Shown here: piece by piece, positions 17,417-24,004 of the stretch | Layout of the letters: the number at the start of each line of letters is the position of its first letter | Position numbering within the stretch: the stretch's first letter is position 1 | NCBI GenBank assembly: GCA_937915825.1 | Contig: CALGGT010000020.1 | Span: 1-27,788 of the forward strand | Length of the DNA stretch: 27,788 bases | Direction of reading: 5' to 3' | Source of the DNA: an uncultured Eubacterium sp. | GTDB taxonomy: Bacteria; Bacillota; Clostridia; Lachnospirales; Lachnospiraceae | Position numbers and translations under genes: made by a program | The notes under the pieces: generated by a model | Databases searched by the model: none | What the model was told of the DNA's origin: nothing | What the model saw: only the letters and a program-made list of their open reading frames with translations

Positions 17417-18328
17417 ATGGAACATTTTAAATCCGGATTTGTGGGACTGGTAGGCAGACCCAATGTGGGGAAATCAACCCTGATGAATCGGATCATCGGG
17501 CAAAAGATCGCCATTACCAGTAATAAGCCGCAAACGACGAGAAACCGCATTCAAACGGTATACCACGATAACCGGGGGCAGATTATTTTCCAGGATACCC
17601 CGGGGATTCACCGGGCCAAAAATCGTCTGGGGGAGTATATGGTAGGGGTTGCCAAAAGGACCTTTGAGGATGTGGATGTGATCGTATGGTTGATCGAGCC
17701 GGACGAGAAGGTGGGCAGCGGGGATCAGCGGATCGCCGAAGCTCTGTCAAAGAATCCGACGCCGGTGATCCTGGTGATCAATAAGATCGATACAAAACCG
17801 AAGGAAGAATTGTTGAAAACCATTGACGCATACTCTAAAAAAATGGAATTTTCCGAGATTCTACCGTTGTCGGCTAAAACCGGAGAAGGGGTCCGTGAAC
17901 TAATTGACGTTCTCTATTCCTACTTGCCGGAGGGACCGAAATTTTATGAAGAAGATACGGTGACGGATCAGCCGGTGCGTCAGATCGTAGCGGAATTGAT
18001 CCGGGAAAAGACCTTGCGTTTGCTGTCGGAAGAGGTGCCTCACGGAATTGCCGTGTCGGTGGATCAAATGAAATTCAACCCCGGGAAGAAAGGTCTTTAT
18101 CAAATTGACGCCACCATTGTCTGCGAGAAGGATTCCCATAAGGGGATCATCATCGGGAAACAAGGTCATATGCTGAAGAGGATCGGCATGGAAGCCCGAA
18201 AAGAAATGGAACAAATGTTAGAATGCAAAGTGAATCTCAATCTTTGGGTGAAGGTAAAGAAGGATTGGCGGGACAGCGATTTTCTGTTGAAGAATTTCGG
18301 ATTTCATAACGATACGGATATGAGGTAA
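17417..18328 (+). CDS. era: GTPase Era
   Basis: Essential GTPase that binds 16S rRNA and aids 30S maturation. A TTG at 17381 is in frame inside the M16 gene, but ATG 17417 (303 aa) follows GGGAGGTGG at 17405-17413 and gives the normal N-terminus. Motifs are G1 GRPNVGKS at 13-20, G2 threonines near 40-41, G3 DTPG at 60-63, G4 NKID at 122-125 and G5 SAKTG at 152-156. A C-terminal KH RNA-binding domain holds GIIIGKQG at 243-250. Length is normal. recO starts 1 nt after the stop. Confidence 0.97.
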   Translation: MEHFKSGFVGLVGRPNVGKSTLMNRIIGQKIAITSNKPQTTRNRIQTVYHDNRGQIIFQDTPGIHRAKNRLGEYMVGVAKRTFEDVDVIVWLIEPDEKVGSGDQRIAEALSKNPTPVILVINKIDTKPKEELLKTIDAYSKKMEFSEILPLSAKTGEGVRELIDVLYSYLPEGPKFYEEDTVTDQPVRQIVAELIREKTLRLLSEEVPHGIAVSVDQMKFNPGKKGLYQIDATIVCEKDSHKGIIIGKQGHMLKRIGMEARKEMEQMLECKVNLNLWVKVKKDWRDSDFLLKNFGFHNDTDMR

Positions 18329-18329
18329 G

Positions 18330-19082
18330 ATGAAGGAAGAAGTTACGGGCATGGTTTTGTCTCAGATTCCTGTGGGAGAATGGGATAAAAGACTGGTCAT
18401 CTTAACAAAAGAATATGGGAAAATATCCGCGTTTGCCCGAGGAGCCAGAAGAGCCAAAAGTCCCTTATTGGGAGGGACGGAACCCTTCATGTTCGGGAAA
18501 TTTGCCATTTATCGGGGGAGGAATTCCTACTACATAACCGGAGCGGATATTCAGAACGGATTTGGGGAGATCCGGGAGGATCTGACGGATATCTATATGG
18601 GGCTGTTCTTCTGTGAAGTGGCGGATTTTTGTTGTCGAGAAGATATGGAGGGAACGGAAGTGTTAAAGCTTTTGTATCAATCCCTACGAGCCCTGAAGGT
18701 GGAATCCATCGGGAAAGATCTGGTCAAGCATATTTTTTGTTGGAAAATGCTGGCCTTTAATGGTGTGATCCCCCGGGTATTTGCCTGTGTACATTGTGGG
18801 GAACATCAGAATCTTACCATGATCAGCTATGAATCCCAGGGAATGATCTGTCAAAATTGCCTGGAAAGAGGCGTAAACCCCGGCGGAAAGAAAATGCAGA
18901 TCAGCCAGGCTGCGGTGTATGCGCTGCAATATATTGTGGCAACGCCACCGGAGTCCTTATATCAGTTTACTTTGTCCGAGAAAGTCAAAGAAGAGTTTTG
19001 TCAGGTGACGGAATTGTTTTTTTATGAATTTACAGGTCGGAGATTTCCGGCGGAGGAAATGTTGGCTACGGTGGGAGAGTAG
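18330..19082 (+). CDS. recO: DNA repair protein RecO
   Basis: RecFOR-pathway protein that helps load RecA onto SSB-coated single-stranded DNA. The 250 residues show an N-terminal OB-fold (TGMVLSQIPVGEWDKRLVIL, then FARGARRAKSPLLGG) and a helical C-terminal domain with a four-Cys zinc site, C153-x2-C156 and C174-x2-C177. The start is 1 nt after era, with GAGG at 18322-18325 only 4 nt ahead, implying translational coupling. A double terminator downstream suggests it is the last gene of the long operon. Confidence 0.95.
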   Translation: MKEEVTGMVLSQIPVGEWDKRLVILTKEYGKISAFARGARRAKSPLLGGTEPFMFGKFAIYRGRNSYYITGADIQNGFGEIREDLTDIYMGLFFCEVADFCCREDMEGTEVLKLLYQSLRALKVESIGKDLVKHIFCWKMLAFNGVIPRVFACVHCGEHQNLTMISYESQGMICQNCLERGVNPGGKKMQISQAAVYALQYIVATPPESLYQFTLSEKVKEEFCQVTELFFYEFTGRRFPAEEMLATVGE

Positions 19083-19096
19083 AAAAGATGGATGCA

Positions 19097-19133
19097 GGAA
19101 GCCCTTTTTTTGGAGTAAGGGTTTCCTTTTTTT
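19097..19133 (+). terminator. Intrinsic terminator after recO (hairpin A)
   Basis: GGAAGCCC at 19097-19104 pairs with GGGTTTCC at 19119-19126 (8 bp, one G-U) and is followed by seven T at 19127-19133. It begins 14 nt after the recO stop. Confidence 0.8.
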
Positions 19134-19155
19134 GTATCAGGGGCACCCTTTTTTT
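19117..19155 (+). terminator. Second, overlapping terminator after recO (hairpin B)
   Basis: AAGGGT at 19117-19122 pairs with ACCCTT at 19145-19150, extended by TTCC (19123-19126) with GGGG (19140-19143) around a one-base bulge, and followed by T to 19155. It shares bases 19119-19126 with hairpin A, so only one can form at a time. Confidence 0.55.
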
Positions 19156-19156
19156 G

Positions 19157-19185
19157 TTGTGTTACCGGGGAAAATGATGTATAAT
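19157..19185 (+). promoter_or_regulatory. Promoter for glgA
   Basis: TTGTGT at 19157-19162 and a perfect TATAAT at 19180-19185 are spaced by 17 nt, directly after the recO terminators and 36 nt before the glgA start. This marks glgA as a separate transcription unit. Confidence 0.7.
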
Positions 19186-19220
19186 GAGAATGAGCGAAAA
19201 GCGCAAAGGAGGTTTGAGCT

Positions 19221-20657
19221 ATGAAGAAGGTTTTGTTTGTTGCATCGGAATGTGTACCCTTTGTCAAAACCGGCGGTTTGGCGGATGTTGTAGGATCCTT
19301 ACCGGCATGTTTTGATAAGGAGCGGGTGGATGCCAGGGTAATGATCCCTAAGTATATGACCATTCCGGAAGAGTATAAGAATCAAATGGAATTCCTTACC
19401 AGTTTTTATGTGGAGCTGGCTTGGAGGAAACAATATGTGGGAGTATTTCGTCTGGAATTAAAAGGGGTTACGTATTATTTTCTGGATAATGAGTTTTATT
19501 TTGGCGGCAGTCAGATTTACGGAGAAATCTATCAGGATGTGGAACGTTTTGCCTTCTTTTCCCGAGCAGCGTTGTCAGCATTGCCTTTGATCGATTTCCG
19601 ACCGGATATTATTCACTGCCACGATTGGCAGACCGGTTTGGTTCCTGTCTACTTAAAGGATTCCTTCCATCAGGGTGAATTCTACCGTGACATGAAGTCG
19701 GTCATGACCATTCATAACTTGAAATTCCAAGGTGTATGGGATAAGAAAACGGTGATGGATATCGCGGGATTGGACGCGTATTATTTTACGCCGGATAAAT
19801 TAGAAGCTTACGGAGATGCCAACTACCTAAAGGGCGGCCTGGTTTATGCGGACCAGATCACCACGGTCAGCCGAACCTACGCCGAAGAGATTAAGACGCC
19901 CTTCTATGGTGAGAAATTAGATGGATTGATCAATGCCAAATCCGGGTGTCTGACCGGAATTGTGAATGGGTTGGATTACGACGAATACAACCCGGCTACC
20001 GATGCTTTGATCGATCACAAGTACGATGCCAGAACATTCCGTAAGGAAAAGATCAAGAATAAGAAAAGCTTGCAAAAGGAATTGGGACTGGCGCAGGATG
20101 AGAAGAAGTTTATGATCGGAATCGTGTCCCGTTTAACGGATCAAAAGGGATTCGACCTGATCGATTATGTGATCGAGGAGATCTGCGCGGAAGATACCCA
20201 ATTGGTGGTATTAGGCACCGGTGAAGAAAAATATGAGCATTTATTCCGTCATTTTGCCTGGAAATACCCGGAGCGTGTGTCGGGGAATATTTTCTATTCC
20301 AATGAGCGTGCCCATAAGATCTATGCTTCCTGTGATGCGTTCCTAATGCCGTCCCTGTTTGAGCCTTGTGGTCTGAGTCAGTTAATGAGTCTGCGTTACG
20401 GTACCGTGCCGATCGTGCGTGAAACCGGTGGATTAAAGGATACCGTAGAGCCTTACAATGAATTTGAACAGAAGGGCACCGGATTTTCCTTTGCCAATTA
20501 CAATGCCCATGAGATGTTAAATACCATCCGTTACGCCAAACATGTGTATTTCAACAAGAAACGGGATTGGAACCGGATCATCGATCGGGGAATGGCGATG
20601 GATTTCTCCTGGTCAAACTCCGCGAAGGAATATATGGATCTGTACGATCGAATGTAG
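19221..20657 (+). CDS. glgA: Glycogen (starch) synthase GlgA
   Basis: GT5 retaining glucosyltransferase that extends alpha-1,4-glucan from ADP-glucose. The 478 residues are typical. KTGGLADVVG begins at about 16 and includes the ADP-glucose-binding KTGGL. Further motifs are HCHDWQTGLVP, TIHNLKFQG, the C-terminal PSLFEPCGLSQL with the conserved Glu, and GTVPIVRETGGLKDTV. AAAGGAGG at 19205-19212 is 8 nt before the ATG. It has its own promoter and is not next to glgC or glgP. The only other glycogen-type gene in the window is the GlgB-like gene about 4.7 kb upstream, whose catalytic residues are altered, so an active branching enzyme should be encoded elsewhere (inference). Confidence 0.95.
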   Translation: MKKVLFVASECVPFVKTGGLADVVGSLPACFDKERVDARVMIPKYMTIPEEYKNQMEFLTSFYVELAWRKQYVGVFRLELKGVTYYFLDNEFYFGGSQIYGEIYQDVERFAFFSRAALSALPLIDFRPDIIHCHDWQTGLVPVYLKDSFHQGEFYRDMKSVMTIHNLKFQGVWDKKTVMDIAGLDAYYFTPDKLEAYGDANYLKGGLVYADQITTVSRTYAEEIKTPFYGEKLDGLINAKSGCLTGIVNGLDYDEYNPATDALIDHKYDARTFRKEKIKNKKSLQKELGLAQDEKKFMIGIVSRLTDQKGFDLIDYVIEEICAEDTQLVVLGTGEEKYEHLFRHFAWKYPERVSGNIFYSNERAHKIYASCDAFLMPSLFEPCGLSQLMSLRYGTVPIVRETGGLKDTVEPYNEFEQKGTGFSFANYNAHEMLNTIRYAKHVYFNKKRDWNRIIDRGMAMDFSWSNSAKEYMDLYDRM

Positions 20658-20685
20658 AGAATCTTGTGTTTTTTTGAAAAAGGTC

Positions 20686-20714
20686 TTGAAATTTATGCGT
20701 AAATTAGGTATGAT
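20686..20714 (+). promoter_or_regulatory. Strong sigma-A-type promoter for gap
   Basis: TTGAAA at 20686-20691 and TATGAT at 20709-20714 are separated by exactly 17 nt, about 67 nt before the gap start. The leader has a short AAGCC/GGCTT hairpin (20723-20727 with 20743-20747). Confidence 0.75.
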
Positions 20715-20780
20715 AAGTAATGAAGCCGATAAAATGAGAAAAGGCTTAAAAAAAGAAAATTTGTTAGGAGGATATTGACA

Positions 20781-21797
20781 ATGGCAGTAAAAGTTGCGAT
20801 TAACGGTTTCGGACGTATTGGACGTCTTGCATTCAGACAAATGTTTGGTGCTGAAGGGTATGAAGTAGTAGCGATCAACGATTTAACAAGCCCTAAGATG
20901 CTTGCTCATCTGTTGAAGTATGATTCTTCTCAAGGAAAGTATGAGAAGGCGGACAAGGTTACTTCCAGCGATGATTCCATCACAGTGGACGGAAAAGAGA
21001 TCAAGATCTATGCATTCCCGGATGCCAATGAGTGCCCTTGGGGTGAGTTAGGTGTAGACGTAGTTTTGGAATGTTCCGGTTTCTACACTTCCAAGGAGAA
21101 AGCACAGGCTCATATTAATGCCGGTGCTCGTAAGGTTGTTATCTCTGCACCTGCAGGAAACGATCTTCCTACCATTGTATATAATACAAACCATGATACA
21201 TTGAAGGCGGAAGATAACATCATTTCCGCAGCTTCCTGTACAACGAACTGCCTGGCACCGATGGCAGATGCGTTGAACAAATTCGCACCGATCCAATCCG
21301 GAATCATGGTAACGATCCATGCTTATACCGGAGATCAGATGACGTTGGATGGTCCTCAGAGAAAAGGTGATCTGAGAAGATCTCGTGCCGCAGCTGTAAA
21401 CATTGTTCCCAACAGCACCGGTGCTGCGAAAGCAATCGGTTTGGTAATCCCTGAATTGAACGGTAAGTTGATCGGTTCCGCACAGCGTGTACCTACCCCT
21501 ACCGGTTCGACTACGATCTTAACCGCAGTTGTTAAGAAAGCAGGCGTTACCGTTGAGGATATTAACGCAGCGATGAAAGCAGCAGCAAATGAATCCTTCG
21601 GATATACGGAAGATGAGATCGTATCTTCGGATATCGTAGGAATGACCTATGGTTCCTTGTTTGATGCAACTCAGACGATGGTGAACCCGGTTGGCGACGA
21701 CTTGTATGAAGTTCAGGTTGTTTCCTGGTATGACAATGAGAATTCTTATACCAGCCAGATGGTTCGTACCATTAAATTCTTCAGTGAATTAGCATAG
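20781..21797 (+). CDS. gap: Glyceraldehyde-3-phosphate dehydrogenase, type I
   Basis: Oxidises glyceraldehyde-3-phosphate to 1,3-bisphosphoglycerate with NAD in glycolysis. A TTG at 20775 is in frame, but ATG 20781 (338 aa) lies 9 nt after AGGAGG at 20766-20771. Residues 5-20 hold the Rossmann motif VAINGFGRIGRLAFRQ, with Asp 34 (AINDL) favouring NAD over NADP. The catalytic Cys is at 153 in ASCTTNCLAP. WYDNENSYTSQMVRT near the C-terminus is typical. Codons look optimised for high expression (frequent CGT, GGT), unlike several upstream genes. A terminator follows before pgk, so gap is probably made in excess of pgk-tpiA. Confidence 0.97.
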   Translation: MAVKVAINGFGRIGRLAFRQMFGAEGYEVVAINDLTSPKMLAHLLKYDSSQGKYEKADKVTSSDDSITVDGKEIKIYAFPDANECPWGELGVDVVLECSGFYTSKEKAQAHINAGARKVVISAPAGNDLPTIVYNTNHDTLKAEDNIISAASCTTNCLAPMADALNKFAPIQSGIMVTIHAYTGDQMTLDGPQRKGDLRRSRAAAVNIVPNSTGAAKAIGLVIPELNGKLIGSAQRVPTPTGSTTILTAVVKKAGVTVEDINAAMKAAANESFGYTEDEIVSSDIVGMTYGSLFDATQTMVNPVGDDLYEVQVVSWYDNENSYTSQMVRTIKFFSELA

Positions 21798-21839
21798 TGA
21801 ATTTCGAAGAGGAATCGACGATTTATACGGACATAGAAA

Positions 21840-21871
21840 GGGTCCGGTCTTTAAGGACCGGATCCTTTTTT
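21840..21871 (+). terminator. Intrinsic terminator between gap and pgk
   Basis: GGGTCCGGTC at 21840-21849 pairs with GACCGGATCC at 21856-21865 (10 bp, one G-U), followed by six T at 21866-21871. No clear pgk promoter is visible downstream, so partial read-through is likely (inference). Confidence 0.88.
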
Positions 21872-21898
21872 AGCTATTTATAAGAAAGGAGAAAAGAT

Positions 21899-23095
21899 AT
21901 GCTAAACAAGAAATCAGTGGATGATATCAACGTGAGTGGTAAGAGAGTCCTGGTTCGCTGTGATTTCAATGTACCGTTGCAAGATGGTAAGATTACAGAC
22001 GAGAACCGCTTAGTAGCGGCTTTGCCCACCATTCAAAAATTGATCAAAGATGGTGGAAAGGTGATTCTTTGTTCTCACTTGGGAAAACCGAAGGGAGAGC
22101 CGATCAAAGAGTTGTCCCTGGCTCCGGTTGCGGTTCGTTTGTCCGAGTTATTGGGACAGAACGTAACATTTGCAGCGGATGACAATGTCGTGGGCGAGAA
22201 TGCCAAGGCAGCGGTAGCACAAATGAAGGATGGAGAGGTTGTTCTCCTGGAGAATACTCGCTATCGTGCGGAAGAAACGAAGAACGAGGAAGCCTTCTCG
22301 AAAGATTTAGCATCTTTATGTGATGTATTTGTAAACGACGCATTCGGTACGGCACACCGCGCACACTGCTCCAACGTAGGAGTCACCCAATTTGTGGATA
22401 CGGCCGTTGTTGGATATTTGATGCAGAAAGAGATTGATTTCCTTGGCAATGCCGTAAATAATCCGGTTCGTCCGTTTGTGGCGATCTTAGGCGGAGCAAA
22501 GGTTTCTTCCAAGATTTCCGTGATTGAAAACCTTTTGGATAAGGTGGACACTTTGATCATCGGCGGCGGTATGGCGTATACATTTATGGCTGCCCATGGG
22601 GAAGAAGTTGGAAAATCCTTACTGGAAGCGGACTATAAAGAATATGCCTTGAACATGGAGAAAAAGGCAGAAGAGAAGGGCGTAAAGCTTTTGATTCCCA
22701 TTGATACGGTGGTAGGAGATGATTTCTCCAACGATTGTAATTTCAAAACCGTAGGACGGGGTGAAATCCCGGCGGATATGGAAGGTTTGGATATCGGAGA
22801 GGAATCGTCAAAGCTTTTTGCGGATGCCATTGGCGATGCGAAAACCGTTGTTTGGAATGGACCGATGGGTTGTTTTGAGATGCCGAACTTTGCCAAGGGT
22901 ACCATTGCGGTAGCAGAAGCTTTGGCGAACTTAGAAGACGCAACAACCATTATCGGCGGCGGAGACAGTGCGGCAGCTGTTAATCAATTGGGCTTCGGGG
23001 ATAAGATGACCCATATTTCTACCGGTGGCGGAGCTTCCTTAGAATTCTTAGAGGGCAAGGAATTACCCGGCGTTGCAGCAGCGAACGATAAATAA
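21899..23095 (+). CDS. pgk: Phosphoglycerate kinase
   Basis: Transfers phosphate from 1,3-bisphosphoglycerate to ADP, making ATP and 3-phosphoglycerate. The 398 residues are the standard length. The N-terminal substrate motif RVLVRCDFNVPL, then CSHLGKPKGEP, NDAFGTAHRAHCS, the hinge AILGGAKVSSKI and the nucleotide-side GGGDSAAAVNQLG and STGGGASLEFLEG are all present. AAGGAG at about 21886-21891 precedes the ATG. tpiA begins 16 nt after the stop with a strong ribosome binding site, so the two are cotranscribed. Confidence 0.97.
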   Translation: MLNKKSVDDINVSGKRVLVRCDFNVPLQDGKITDENRLVAALPTIQKLIKDGGKVILCSHLGKPKGEPIKELSLAPVAVRLSELLGQNVTFAADDNVVGENAKAAVAQMKDGEVVLLENTRYRAEETKNEEAFSKDLASLCDVFVNDAFGTAHRAHCSNVGVTQFVDTAVVGYLMQKEIDFLGNAVNNPVRPFVAILGGAKVSSKISVIENLLDKVDTLIIGGGMAYTFMAAHGEEVGKSLLEADYKEYALNMEKKAEEKGVKLLIPIDTVVGDDFSNDCNFKTVGRGEIPADMEGLDIGEESSKLFADAIGDAKTVVWNGPMGCFEMPNFAKGTIAVAEALANLEDATTIIGGGDSAAAVNQLGFGDKMTHISTGGGASLEFLEGKELPGVAAANDK

Positions 23096-23111
23096 GAAGG
23101 AGGACTCTTCC

Positions 23112-23861
23112 ATGAGAAAGAAGATTATTGCCGGAAACTGGAAGATGAACAAAACTCCCAGCGAGGCAGTTCAATTGGTGAAGGAACTGAAGGATCTGGT
23201 TCAAAATGATGAAGTAGACGTAGTATATTGCGTGCCGGCCATTGATATTGTTCCGGTTGTGGAAGCAACCAAGGGAAGCAATGTAAAAGTGGGAGCAGAG
23301 AATATGTACTTTGAGGAAAGCGGTGCTTACACCGGAGAGATTTCGGCGCCTATGTTAAAGGATGCCGGTGTTTCCTTCGTAATCATCGGACATTCGGAGA
23401 GAAGAGACTACTTCAAAGAAGACGATGCTTTGTTGAATCGGAAAGTAAAGAAAGCCTTTGAGGCAGGCATTACTCCCATTCTTTGCTGCGGGGAATCTCT
23501 GGAGCAAAGAGAAAAAGGTGTAACCATGGACTTTATCCGCATGCAGATCAAGTTGGATCTGGATGGCGTAACCGCGGATCAGGTGAAAGACATGGTCATT
23601 GCTTATGAGCCGATCTGGGCGATTGGAACAGGGAAAACCGCAACCGCGGATCAAGCCGAAGAGGTATGCGGACAAATCCGCGCCACCATTGAGGAAATGT
23701 ACGATAAGGCAACTGCCGACGCCGTTCGTATCCAATATGGCGGATCCATGAATGCGGGAAATGCAGCGGAACTTTTGCAAAAACCCAACATTGATGGTGG
23801 GTTGATCGGTGGCGCGTCGTTGAAACCGGATTTTGGAAAGATCGTCAATTACAAAGGTTGA
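23112..23861 (+). CDS. tpiA: Triosephosphate isomerase
   Basis: Interconverts dihydroxyacetone phosphate and glyceraldehyde-3-phosphate. The frame is open from 23073 inside pgk, but ATG 23112 (249 aa) lies 8 nt after AAGGAGG at 23097-23103 and gives the standard N-terminus. Catalytic residues are visible: Lys 11 in GNWKMNK, His 94 in IGHSERR and Glu 166 in AYEPIWAIGTG; the phosphate loop GGSMN follows. Length is normal. No phosphoglycerate mutase or enolase follows, so lower glycolysis is completed elsewhere. Confidence 0.97.
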   Translation: MRKKIIAGNWKMNKTPSEAVQLVKELKDLVQNDEVDVVYCVPAIDIVPVVEATKGSNVKVGAENMYFEESGAYTGEISAPMLKDAGVSFVIIGHSERRDYFKEDDALLNRKVKKAFEAGITPILCCGESLEQREKGVTMDFIRMQIKLDLDGVTADQVKDMVIAYEPIWAIGTGKTATADQAEEVCGQIRATIEEMYDKATADAVRIQYGGSMNAGNAAELLQKPNIDGGLIGGASLKPDFGKIVNYKG

Positions 23862-23871
23862 GACATAAATA

Positions 23872-23905
23872 GGGGAAAAACGTAATTTATTGTTTTGTTT
23901 TCCCC
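23872..23905 (+). other. Hairpin between tpiA and ppdK, overlapping the promoter region
   Basis: GGGGAAAA at 23872-23879 pairs with TTTTCCCC at 23898-23905 around an 18-nt loop. It is followed by GGGTTTATG, not a T run, so it is a poor terminator. It covers the expected -35 region of the ppdK promoter. Confidence 0.5.
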
Positions 23906-23912
23906 GGGTTTA

Positions 23913-23921
23913 TGTTATAAT
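23913..23921 (+). promoter_or_regulatory. Extended -10 promoter for ppdK, with downstream dyad
   Basis: TGTTATAAT (TG at 23913-23914, TATAAT at 23916-23921) is a perfect extended -10 element; the -35 region is T-rich without a clear hexamer. About 20 nt downstream the dyad TATAGG (23942-23947) with CCTATA (23954-23959) lies in the leader and could be an operator or small hairpin. Confidence 0.6.
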
Positions 23922-24004
23922 AGTAACAATGACGGTTTTCGTATAGGTATGTTCCTATAACTGAAAGATCGTCGACAAATAATTAAATTAGGAGGATGAA
24001 GCAA

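Noticed and set aside
19024..19224. 66-codon + strand ORF over the recO end and terminator
   Set aside because: It reads through the terminators and glgA promoter and has a T-run-derived hydrophobic translation.
23073..23111. Upstream in-frame start for tpiA
   Set aside because: It lies inside pgk with no ribosome binding site; ATG 23112 has AAGGAGG and gives the conserved N-terminus.
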